From assembly GCF_963662255.1 (NCBI RefSeq), contig NC_085046.1:100209324-100273323 (forward strand): a stretch of DNA of 64,000 nt, in the 5' to 3' direction. How positions within the stretch are numbered: position 1 is the stretch's first letter; each line of letters starts with the position of its first letter. A program made the position numbers and the translations under genes. The notes under the pieces were generated by a model. That model was given only the letters and a program-made list of their open reading frames with translations. It had not been told where the DNA came from and searched no databases. The stretch comes from Cinclus cinclus (taxonomy: Eukaryota; Chordata; Aves; Passeriformes; Cinclidae). Shown here piece by piece: positions 1-11,580 of the stretch.

Positions 1-2317
1 AAGTGCAAAAATCAGCTAATATATTTTGTGCATTGATCTTGACAATTACAGACCTGTTTGAAATATTTATAATCCTTCATGTATTAATAAATGATCTGTG
101 GTGTATTTTAAAAATAAAATGAAATCTCTCAGTATTATGTCAGCTCACCACAGACTCCTGTATTAAATCTTTGCTGAAACGTAGAGAAAGACATCGAATA
201 TTTATGCAGATTATACAGTATACCCACTGTTTTCCACAGTATTAATTTGCCCACTCTCAGTCTGAATTGATTTTTTTTTTTTTACCAAGTCTGGAGTATC
301 TGGAGGTGCCACAGCCATTCTCTTGCCTGCATGTTAAATGCACAACTTCATTTCCTCTTGCTGGCTCATGGCAATACAAGAACGTTTTTCTTCTCCAGGG
401 TTTCACCCTTCAGAGAGATATTTCATTTAAGAGTGCTTTTGGCATAATTCTAATTGCTGGGGAGCAGTAAGGTCAAATTGTTCCACTGAGGAGGATGAGC
501 TCATAGCAAGGGACAACCCAGATGCAGAGGATCTCACCAGGAAGGTGCAATCCCATAGCACTGGTGACAGTGACAGTCAGCAGTCCTCAGACAAGATGAG
601 ATGAAGAATCTGGGATGCAGTTCTTCCAGGCAGGGCAGTAAATAGTGTTTTTTAGCAACGCTGACAGCCAGGTAAACCCCCATAATACTCCACAGCCATG
701 TAGGCCAAATGCTTTTTGGAAGTCAGTGCAAGGTGCAGTTGTCCTGCTATATTTGTGTGCTGACAGTGTCAGGCCCAAGCTCTGCTCCCTATGGACCTGC
801 TGTAGTCATTCTGCAATACACACTACTGCATCCCTTGAACAGGGGTGCCCAGCCTTGACTCCAAAAAGGCAAATGTTCAATTAGTCTATCTGGTAGATTT
901 TTAAAAAAACATTAGAACCTGTACATGTGATCAGAGTAAGTTCAACTTCTCTGGTTTTGTAAAGGAGTAATTTCTTACCTATTCCTCCTTAAATACATTT
1001 TGTCCAGTTTTGTTTCAACACTGCCTCTGTTATTATAAGACAATCATTCTTAGAAATGTATTTCACATTCTTCATTGATTACTAAGTAGCAGGTATTAAT
1101 TTTAGAAACATAATGTACACTCAAAGTTAATGGAATATCAAAATACTATACACTTAGTATTAGATTTATCCTTCAAATGAGTAACTTTATCTTAATAGTG
1201 CACACAGATTGATTTCACAGGTTGCATATGTAGCTAGTGGAAGTATGCAGTATCCACTGATGGCAAATCTAAAAAATAAATTTTGTATTGGACCACCTGT
1301 TCTAGCAATTCTGATATAAATTAATGGCTAAGGGATCTTGGGCAGCTCTGTAGATTTTATGTTCTTTTTTATCAGGGCAATTATCTTTTCTTATTTTTCA
1401 GTTACTGTGGTCTATCTTTCCAGCCCTCTATGAACTCTTAGTACTTCTGTATTTTGAAATCTTTTGTTTATAAACATTTTTTTTCTCCAATGGCCTAGAT
1501 TACTCATGTTTACCCAACTTGGTATGGATTTTTAGTCTCCATGGTCAAACTCTAAAAGCACTCAGTGCTTTTAGCTAGTTCACTTATTATAGTAGTCAAC
1601 TAAATTATGAGATATGACCTTGCATGTTTCATATTATAAGGGACAGAGGATGCTTCTCCTCTGGTCACAGAATCTGTGTCCACTGAACATACTGCCATGT
1701 TCTCAAGGTCTTAAATCAGGATGCAAGCACAGGAATCTTTTCTTTGTATTTTATCTCATGTGCTAACACGTGCTTAAAAGCTCAGTAGGTTTTTCTTAAT
1801 TTAGTTAGGAGCTTATTAAACCACCTAACTTAGTCATTATGTTTTTGTTATGGTCATTGGGATGCCTCAGAGGAAAATGTATGCTTTCCAGATGGATAAA
1901 ACTGACAATGCTGCACTAAGAACATGTTTTCTTTCTTTTCCTGTATTACAGAAAACTAGTGAGAATGAAAAGTCAAGACAATCTATTTTACAGGCAAAAA
2001 TTCACATGTCTCTGGGGAAGACTATATGAAAGTAGCAGATAGAGAACATAGCTTTAAGAAATATAAAGTTCTACTTTGTGACAGTATATTTCTTTGCTTT
2101 TCTTTTTGTTTGTTTTGTTTTGTGTTGGCTTTTTTTGTTTGTTTTCCAAATATGTGGTAGGAAAGGGAGTTTGTCTTATCTTTTGTGAAAATATATTCAC
2201 TACAATCTAAAGGAGGGTGAAGATATTTATAGTTAATTACCTTTTTGGATATCTAGTTGATCTGAATGTCTGTAAAAACATTGCCTTAATCCTTTCTAAT
2301 CAGGGTGCAGTTGAACT
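1..2317. other. Intergenic AT-rich sequence, no gene seen
   Basis: There are only short, unrecognised open frames and no splice or repeat structure I can name. It includes a 23-nt near-perfect palindrome at 1552-1574 and a T/G-rich simple tract around 2095-2146. Confidence 0.6.
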
Positions 2318-2539
2318 CCTTTTCCTTTTCCTTTTCCTTTTCCTTTTCCTTTTCCTTTTCCTTTTCCTTTTCCTTTTCCTTTTCCTTTTCCTTTTCCTTT
2401 TCCTTTTCCTTTTCCTTTTCCTTTTCCTTTTCCTTTTCCTTTTCCTTTTCCTTTTCCTTTTCCTTTTCCTTTTCCTTTTCCCTTTCCTTTCCTTTCCTTT
2501 CCTTTCCTTTCCTTTCCTTTCCTTTCCTTTCCTTTCCTT
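2318..2539 (+). repeat. Polypyrimidine microsatellite: (CCTTTT)n then (CCTTT)n
   Basis: About 27 copies of the hexamer CCTTTT (2318-2480) pass directly into about 12 copies of the pentamer CCTTT (2481-2539). The tract is pure C/T on the + strand and G/A on the minus strand. The long open frames here, rich in FLFLFL, SFSFSF or KEKEKE, are products of the repeat and not proteins. Mirror-symmetric polypurine tracts of this kind can form intramolecular triplexes. Confidence 0.97.
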
Positions 2540-3287
2540 CTGATTTCCTTTCCTGCCCTAGAATAGACACCTTGTGTAAGGTACAACCTGTCTCAGTGGA
2601 AGATGAGCAAAAATTGATGATGAAAAGTTGATGGAAAGAGTGTTTCATTATGTTTGCAAAGATTTTTTTATTATGACTTTATCATTGTTTATCCTTTCCC
2701 AACACAAGAAGTTTTCTTGAGTTTTTTTCTAGGTGTATTCTCCTAAGATCCTATAAAATATGTCATGGTGGTAATAGTCTCATGAAATACATGACTAATA
2801 AAATTTCTCAGAAAAATTCAGTTTTCACAAGCTATAAAGATTCAGTATGATAATCTGAATATTTCCTCTCATCAGTGTAATTTAAAATGGAACTGACCTA
2901 AGCTGAAACATTTTGTTCCTTGATATGACTAAATTTTTGGTTTGTTTGTTTTGAAGTATTTCAACATGATCTATCCAGAGACAAAACAAAATAAAAATCT
3001 CTTGGAAAAATTGCCTGCAATCTCGGTACTGAAGTAGAGGGAATTTTCCCTTTTTTTCATCATCTTCCGCACTGGATTCCAGGTAAGCTTCTGCATTGTC
3101 TCATTTTCTCTGTCACAAATTCATAGAAATTAATGTAAAAGAAAATGCCTTGTATGAAGACAGTTTCTTGAAGGAGAGAGATAGACAACATGAAGCAAAT
3201 GTAACCCTTGCTTAGTAGGATTCACATTAAGTATGGGTGAGTATGTGGCTTATACGAGGTAACTCAGGCTGCCAAAGGTAGGCAGGG
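2540..3287. other. Intergenic sequence, nothing recognised
   Basis: Unique-looking AT-rich DNA between the microsatellite and the first CR1 copy. Confidence 0.55.
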
Positions 3288-3850
3288 AATCATCAAATCA
3301 TAAAATGTTTTCGGCTGGAAAAGATGTTTAAAGGTCATCTAGTCCAGCCCCTCTGCCATAGGCAAGGACATCTTCTACTAAAGCAGGCTTCTCATAGTCC
3401 CATCCAACCTGACCTTGAGTACTTCCAGGGATGGGGCACCCATAGCTTCTCTGTTCCAGTGCTTCACTGCTATAATCATAAAAGCTTTTTTCCTTATATC
3501 TCCTCTGAACAGATCTTCATTTAATTTAAAACCATTGCCCTCTGTCCTGCTGCAGCAGACCTGGTTAAAAATTTGTCCTCATCTTTTTTATAAGCCTCCT
3601 TCAAGTACTGAAAAGTTATGCAAATAAATTTTCCCTGGAGCCTTCTCTTCTCTAGGCTGAACAATCCTGAAACTTTCAACCTCTTCACAGGAGAGAGGCT
3701 CCCTCCCTCTGACTGTTTCTGTGGCCTTCCTTTGGAGCCATTACAACAGATCCAAGTCTTTCCTGTTCTGGCCGTCCCAGAGCTGGACACTGCACTCCAA
3801 GCTGTGTCTCACCTGAGCAGAAGGGCACAATTACTTCCCTTGACCTTCAG
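3288..3850 (-). mobile_element. CR1 LINE fragment (3' end, minus strand)
   Basis: The + strand reads as a reverse-complemented avian CR1 3' end, from the terminal 'atcataaaatg...ggctggaaaagatgtttaaaggtcatctagtcc' region through to 'gagctggacactgcactccaagc'. The minus-strand translation keeps the CR1 reverse-transcriptase C-terminal signature [15 protein letters not shown] followed by FQYLKEAYKKDEDKF. It is 5'-truncated to about 560 bp, is diverged and has broken frames. Confidence 0.9.
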
Positions 3851-6800
3851 GCATAACAAGTAAAGAGAGGGTTTTATGTGCCTCTTAAAGATGATGCAGA
3901 GCAGCCTTGTGCTGAGCATGGGGGCTGCTGATCACTTAAGTGTGTCACTGGAGGTCAGACATCAGACTCAGGACTGCTCATTAGCTACTGCCACTTCCTT
4001 GGGATGCCAAACCCTGAAGAGCTGTAGCAACTTCTTGCAAAGAGGCCTCTTGACTGAGGAATTCAGCTACTCCCTTCAGATAGTCAGCACTCAAAGCCAC
4101 AGCTAAAAACTGCCTTCATGAGGTCTGATTAAAATCCTGAGATAAATTTATCACCACTGCTCTGAAGTCAGTGTCTAGTTGGTGTCTGCAATATTTCTTA
4201 CAAAAACAGAATCTAGTACAAACTCTGCAGGGTAGGATTCAGGTTGTGATTAAGACATTCGGTTTTAAATGCCCTCCTGAATGTGGTGGTCTACCATGTG
4301 TATACCCATGTGTGGTCTATGGTGTCTAGCCTGCCCTAAGTAAAGACGTACACTTAAAGGTGGGGAAGCCTGGAAACAGATTTGGCATGTTCTACACCTG
4401 CGGCGGGTCAAGTCAGTCACCCTTGAGCTCAAGGAATTTAGATTTCACCCTTACTTGTGAAGTTCACTGTTTCTAACTTATAGCCTTGCTCCATTAAACT
4501 CCTCAGATCTTAACAGCATCTATAACCCCTCCCTACACAGAAGATCAGTACACCAAAAAATTAAAAATACTGTCTATGAGTGATTGTATTTAGCATAATT
4601 GTTCTGAAAGTCTAATAGCATCAGAGATGTGATCGTTCCACTACAAGAGATTCTTATGTTAAATTAGAAATTACTGTACAGTTTGATGCAGGAAATGCTA
4701 TTTTCTAAGAATGGTATTGTACTGGCAGAAAGTTGCATGAAAGTCTCTTCTTTCTCCTAGAGAACTGGTCCTTTGGATTTACTAGACAATAAAAAATGAA
4801 TAAGCTGAATTCTAATACACATACATGAATTTATAAAAAAAATGCAAGTAAATAAACCACATTCTGAAAATCAAATAATGCTAAAACAAATCTGCTCTTT
4901 TTGTAATGCTCGTCAACTTTCTTCCCCCCCCCCCCCCCCCATTTTATGCAAAGCACTTAAATATCTTTAGAATAGCACACTCAGTGTTAAAAAATGATGA
5001 ATAACAAGTTCATTGTTTCTTTAAGTCAGCCATTGGTACATCTTGTTACCAAGGTGGGTTGATGTTAATAAAATACAGCACTACAACTAAGTGAGGTACA
5101 CAGGATTCTGTGCATCTGTGCTTATACATTAGAAGCAAAAAAACAATGTCACCTTCATTGAATCACATTGGATCATCTAATTGTATGTGATCATGACACA
5201 TGACTTTATTAATCACAACAGTCAAACATTTTCTGTAAAAACCTTAATCTAGGTAAGACTTATTTGCACACTTTAAAAATCTTCAGCTCCTGTGGCAGTG
5301 GTCTGCCACAACATCAGCTTTATTTCCTAACTATTAGGGAGAAACAAACCCTCTCCTACCTGATTTGAATTACTTACTCAGAGAAAGAATTGCTTCCTTT
5401 TCCCATGCATTCATTTTCACTCTAGGATGTGCATTTATATTAACATTGCCTTTGAGATGGTAAAACGAAACAGAGAATATATTTTCCTTAATGGGGAAAA
5501 AAAAGACAGGAAAATGTTTTTGCTGATTCTGCTAAAATTGCTCCAAGGTAAATAATGTAAGTTTTGATCATTGTAAATAAACACATATTTTTTTCATTGA
5601 TACTTGGAAATTTTCCTAATGAAGAATGATTTTTGAAGAAAGAATAAGTATTTTGGAAGAAGCAAACTTTTAAATTAGTGTTAGACTTGGGCAATAATTA
5701 AAGAATTTAGCGGTACTCCTAAAGCTCCATCATTCCCTTAGAGACAAATTAGACATATTTTTTTAAATTTATTTTCAGCTAATGCCCATGCAGAAAACAG
5801 TGAAGTAAAACGGAAATTGCTTTCCATGTGGATTCTGTGGTGGTACTTCAGTCTGAAAAACATTCTAAGCTCTTGCAGTACAGTTCAAAGAATATGCTGG
5901 TGTTTGAGAAAATCAGAAAACATCAGAATGACATCACTTAACGTAGATAATTTTGTTAAGATTTTACTAAAACTTATTTTGGAGAGCTAAAATTTTTCAA
6001 AAGAAGTTTTACTAATCAAATATTTCTGTAGGAACAAACCAGTATGGAGCAGGGACTTGCATATAGAAGTCCCTTGCATTTTTTATTTGACAAGGTAGTT
6101 GTCTATGATACTCTGTAAATGCTGACATGATATTTTACACTTACATGCACCCATTGGAATGGATTTCTATTTTTCCTTAAAATACTCATGCATGCCCTTG
6201 AGATGCACTCAGGAACTTGCAGGATTTTTGTTTCCTTTGGCAGGCCTGGAGTCTATGACTTTAAGTATAACACGTTGCATTTGCTAGCAGACACTGAGGT
6301 ACCATAATTCACTTTCATTTTTAGTAACTATTTGGATCTGACCTGTACTTTTCAGTTAAGAGCTAATTTCAATTAAATTTGCTTTTCACTTTATAGAAAC
6401 ATATCAAATATTACTTAGCTTGACTGCACTTTAATTCCATTATGCCACATTTCCAATTTTTATATTAGCTCCACAATGTGGTTGTAGACAATAAAATATA
6501 AAAAAACCACTATACTACAGAGTTCAGTTACATTTAATATCTTATTTGCAGTAAAATATGCAAAAATTAGGAAATTCAAATCATTGATTAAATTGTACTG
6601 AGTTTACAAAATTTCAGAGACTGGGAGATAACTGTGTACTTTACTTGGAGTAGAATGTTCAGCAAGAAGGGTTCATTTTATGGGTGGACATAAGCACAAG
6701 GTCATTATTTTGAAAAGAATAAGAAAATAGGTAATATGTTCTTCTGAAAAAGCTTGCATATATACTTCAAAAGTTGGAAAATACTGAAATATTCAGTAAT

Positions 6801-7427
6801 TCAGAACATTCATCATCTAGTGTGTCTTAAGATACTAGATATGAAAATGTGCCATACAGATAGTAGAATAAAATGGCATTTAGATTCCAGAAGGCAGGAC
6901 TGCAATGCTTCTTAGGCCCTTCATTATACTTTTGATCGAAGCTTTACAGTCACACTGGCAGACCATTTACATTTGACAGGGAGAAAGAGAAGATTTAGCA
7001 CATGGAATGTCAGTAGTTGAGGGAAGCACCACATTTAGCTCAAACACTAATGATAAATGCTTAAAGTTGCATGACTTTTAAAACAGAGTGACCTAAAATG
7101 TCTCTGTCTTTTAAAAAAAATTCATAATGAGTGTCTTAATAAACTTTCACCAGAGTTGCTCAGCCATCACAATTGCATCATCCTACAGGCTGGGCTTGGA
7201 CTGAGTCACAGTGCTATGTCATATTGCAACAACATATTCTCATGTTCACTTTAGTAGCATGAGGTCATACTTTAATCATAAAATTGAATTTAAGCTAAAT
7301 AAAATAACCCATTAGTAAATACCAACAAGGAAGTTTCATGCTATAAATAAAGAATAAATAAATTTTATACATTTTGTCAAATTGTCTTTCTTACAAGTTA
7401 GTCAAAAGCACTTATTAAGATTTGAGT
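3851..7427. other. Intergenic AT-rich sequence, no gene seen
   Basis: Unique-looking sequence with a C17 run at 4924-4940. No frame resembles a known protein. Confidence 0.55.
4924..4940 (+). repeat. C17 homopolymer
   Basis: Seventeen consecutive C residues after CTT, flanked by AT-rich DNA. Its length is likely to be polymorphic or miscalled. Confidence 0.9.
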
Positions 7428-7570
7428 CACAGAATCATAGGATGGTTTGGGCTGGAAGGGAGCTGCAAGACCATCTAGTTCCAACCCTGCTGTCATGGGT
7501 AAGGGTGTCAGTCACTAGATGAAGTTGCTCAGTGCCCCATCCAGCCTGGCCTTGAACACTTCCAGGTGTG
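7428..7570 (-). mobile_element. CR1 LINE fragment, short 3' end (minus strand)
   Basis: The + strand starts CACAGAATCATAGGATGG, followed by TTTGGGCTGGAAGGGAGCTG and CCAGCCTGGCCTTGAACACT. This is the reverse complement of the classic avian CR1 3' end. Only about 140 bp remain, but they are well preserved. Confidence 0.9.
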
Positions 7571-10500
7571 AATGAAGCAGATTCATTATTGAAACCACTG
7601 TAATTTAAAAACCAAGATATATATTCCTGGCATTTTTCCCCCAAACATTATTTTTGAGCTAGATGAGATATTAGAAACAGTTTATAAGTAAAGCATTTGC
7701 TCAATATTGCTGTTGCAGTAAACAGAATCATCAAAATGCCCACAGATACTTCAGTAGTCCAGTCCTTTTAAAAAATGTTTTTATCAGGAAGTGGGTCATG
7801 CCTGGGACACATGCTGAAATAATATATATAGTGCCAAGGGGATAATTCATAATATTTCCAATTAGATTTTAAAATGCCTTTTTTTTTCTTTCTTTTTTTT
7901 TTCTGCTTTTAATCCCAGAATCCCTTTTTACTTGATGTCTTAAGGCTTTGCTCTGACATGTTGCACAAGTGGGCCAGGATCCAAATGTTGGATCCAAACA
8001 TGTGGAAATTTTGGATTCAGAGCTACTGCATAGTTAGGAATAGGCCCTTCTTTCCCTCATAAACTGAAGTGAAACAGCTGTGAAGAAACCCTGAGCTTCG
8101 ATGAATAAGATAGAGATGTCCATGATTTAATTGAATTGGACTCTGTATCTGGCCTGTATTTAAATCCTAATATCGATCCAACATCAATACACATCCAAAT
8201 TTAACCATTTTTTAAAACTCTTGAAATAATGCCACTGTAAAAGGTTTGTTGGCTTTTTCGTTTGAAATTTAATAACTTGGCATTCAGTGATACTTAGCGG
8301 TATCAGAGATACTTGATAGTGATGTCTAACCAAAGATGTAAAAGAAAAGCAGCACTGAATCCTCATTTTGGAAACTGAGATCTTTCAAATTCTTTCTGTT
8401 TTGATGTTATTTTGACATAATTATATGAATTTATGATTGTTACCATATAGAAGCAGTTAGTGCAACTGCTAGTACTTCATGCGGTTTCATGAATACTTGC
8501 TTGGCATAGAACTAACTATTAAGTGTATATATTTTCATCTCATGTGAAGGATTTGTGATGTGACTGCAAAAAATTCTTCTAGTTTCAGTAAGAATTTTAT
8601 GCACTTTTTACATTGCATAAAGCTCTCTTGTTCCAGTAATTAAAGCTTGTTTATCTGTCTTATTTTTTATTTGAAGTTTTGAAATACTGCACTTTTACCA
8701 CAATACTTTGGGTTCTGTAAATTTTTTAAAAGGTTTTAAGTTGGCAGATAGTATTATATTTCCAAAATAATTTTCAGTGTAAAATGAAGTAAATTGACTA
8801 TGTATTGCTGCTAGGCCAGAGGTAAAATAAGGAACCTGGAGTTTGAAATGGAGATTCCTTTTAAATTTGAAGCAGGGATAGATAAGGATTCTCAAGAAAT
8901 GTGACTATCATATAATTGTTTATGAGCACATCATTTTTTTGCTTCTTAAATCATAACAGTAAAAAGAAACGTCTTTCTCTTTAATGTAAAGAATTTGCTC
9001 TAGAAGTCTAGAGTTGTGAATATCTTTTCTTCTGTTGAGATAGAAAGAAAAACAATTTTGGAAAAAAAAATTTGTAAAATATAAGGAAGTTGTCTCTGTA
9101 ATTTTTGGTTTTGATTTTTGCATACTATGTTTTCTTATATGAATGACAGATTCAAGTGAGTGAAGATTACCTTTCTCCCTTGTTGTTCTGTTTCAGATGC
9201 CAGCATTCAATCAAGACATGACATTTATTTTCTGAGTCAGAGATGTGTGAAATTTGAATCAAATTCTTCAAAAGTTTCATTCTGGGTCAATATTCATGAA
9301 ACATACCTGAAGAAACTATCATCACTCCTTCAGGAGTTTCACCATTAAGAGAAGGTAGATATCTGAAGAGTGTGCTCTTGGTCATACCATCTCTTCATAT
9401 TCCATGGAATTAAATTCTACTCTTCTCATTTTGTAATATATTGATTTTTTTCAAAATAATGCAAATCATGAGAAAGGGGGTTCTCCTTTTCCGGGAGATA
9501 GTTCTGTTTGTCGGAGAACCCTCAACCAATGAAAAGAAAGAAAAATGTTGGATGATTATTTTTTATGAAGTATGCCAGAACACATGCATTTCTTAACGAA
9601 TACTTGTGAAAATGCAATTTAAATGGCACTCTAATTTTTGGTCTTCTGATCAATTTGTAATGAAATCTATTTACAATTCATGAAGTGAATACAACATTCT
9701 CTAAGCATAATTTCCAGCCTGACATTTATAAAATGCTTGAAGGAGTTGGGCTGTGTTTTTTATCCTTGTTTTACTTGTTTAAATTGTACCAGTAATGGAG
9801 TGATGTCAGAGATGTAAGAAAAGTTCTGTGAGCATTGCATCCATTAAAATAATAAGTGCATGGAAATGGTGGCTGACATTCTAACCACAAGCTCACAGGT
9901 TAATACAGGAGCAGTGGTAAAGACACTAGGTCTATGTACACTGTACCAGGTAACAACACATCTGCAAAGGCTTTAGAGCATGAACGTAACTAGCAATTTA
10001 ATGCTTGAATTTAAGAGAAATTTGTTCACAAAAGAGAGAAGAAAACAGATCTTCAGTATTTTGCTGCACTTTGATGACAATTCAGCTTTTTTTTAGGGAT
10101 CTTGGATTTCTAATGAAGACAATGTGAGTTTCCTAGTTAGATAGAAATTAATCCAGCATGGGTGGATCCAGTCTTTCGCTAATGTAAAATATTGAAAAAC
10201 AGATTGGAAAAGAGAATAAAAAAATTACTGTAGTCCTCAGGGCAAAATTTGATCCATAGCTATGAGAATATGGAAAATGCCTTTGTTTTTTCATGTTATC
10301 CCTTGGTTAACTGCACCATTTGGCACTGCTAGCTGGTCACAAATTTCCTAATACACAGGAATTGCCTTCTCTTTAGTCACTGCTACACCATAGCTGCAGT
10401 CATCTCAGCACTGACCCATTGTTCAAACTATAATGCTTAACTATTGCCAGACCACATTAGAAAACTATGTGTATATTTTATTAGCAGCACTGCATATGTT

Positions 10501-11164
10501 GTGTTATCTGAGGAATATAAACCATAGAATTTAGATGGGGTGTATTAACAGGCCATTCCACAATCAGTGAAGAGCTGATTCACATGTCATTTCAAATGAG
10601 TCTTTAATTTGGTCTTTGATTTGTTAGCAAATGTTATATACCTGGCAATAACAGGTAGGCATTTGCAGGATAAAAATGCATCTTTATTTCTCCCTGCAGC
10701 ACTATCTCTAGCTTATTACTTGCTGGGGTTTAGTTTTGCTGTATTTCTCATTATGACATCATGTTCTTAGGGATACATGATGTAATGAGGAGCATCTGCT
10801 TGTTGAAATCCATAATTTAATAATAAAGTGGTAATTTTACCTAGGCTTTCTGCTATAGAGCTGACTTCTTGCACACTAGCACCCTTTACATAACACATTG
10901 CCACAGAACTGGACATGTGTCTGGTCTTCTCAAGGCACATGCTGGACTGGGTGTGCTATGGTGTACTGGCACATGTAGGAAAGAAGGGGACTGAGATTTT
11001 GTTTGTAAAATATCTGTCTGCTGCTGGTTGGGGATCATTCATTTGCTGTTAGTACCAGATTAACCCACACATGTAAACTTAAACTTCATGTCATTGGGTT
11101 ATGGCATTTATGAAACGTACCAAGACAAAGTAGGCATAGATGGTAGCAAAAAGTCATTAAGTCA
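7571..11164. other. Intergenic AT-rich sequence, no gene seen
   Basis: Unique-looking DNA. It contains a 13-bp tandem duplication around GGATCCAAA (7977-8001) and a hairpin at 9478-9521. No coding signal was recognised. Confidence 0.55.
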
Positions 11165-11580
11165 CTGGAATGGGTTCAACACAGGGCCACCAGGATGGCT
11201 GGGGCTGGAGCATTTGATGTAGGAAATGCTGCTGGGAGAAATATTTTTTCTGTCTGAGAAGGGGAAGGCCAAGGAGGATCTTATTGCTGCCTTCAGTTAC
11301 CTAATGTCTGGTTATAAGGAAATTGAGACCATACACTGTTTGGAAGTGCATAGTGAAAGGACAAGAGGCAATGGACTAAACAGAAATTCCAAATAGATAT
11401 TAGGATTTTTTTTTTTTTTAATAATGAGAGTCATCAAACACTGAAGCAAACTACACTGAGTAATTTCCATCCTTGGAGACTCTAAGAACTGGAAAAGCTG
11501 GTCTAACTTTGAGGCTGGCCTTGATCTGGGCTGGGGGCTGGATCAGAGGTCCCTCCTCAATGAATTCAATGAAAATTAAT
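11165..11580 (+). mobile_element. CR1 LINE fragment (plus strand)
   Basis: The sequence follows a CR1 3' coding region in the forward direction: 'acagggccaccaggatggc', then 'gagaaggggaaggccaagga', 'acaagaggcaatgg', 'aatgagagtcatcaaacact' and 'catccttggagactc'. It is strongly diverged with several indels, including a T-rich expansion near 11407-11420. It is one of only two plus-strand CR1 copies seen here. Confidence 0.85.

Noticed and set aside
2217..2648. Long open frames on both strands rich in FLFLFL, SFSFSF, KEKEKE or KGKGKG
   Set aside because: They are translations of the (CCTTTT)n/(CCTTT)n microsatellite, which keeps all frames open.
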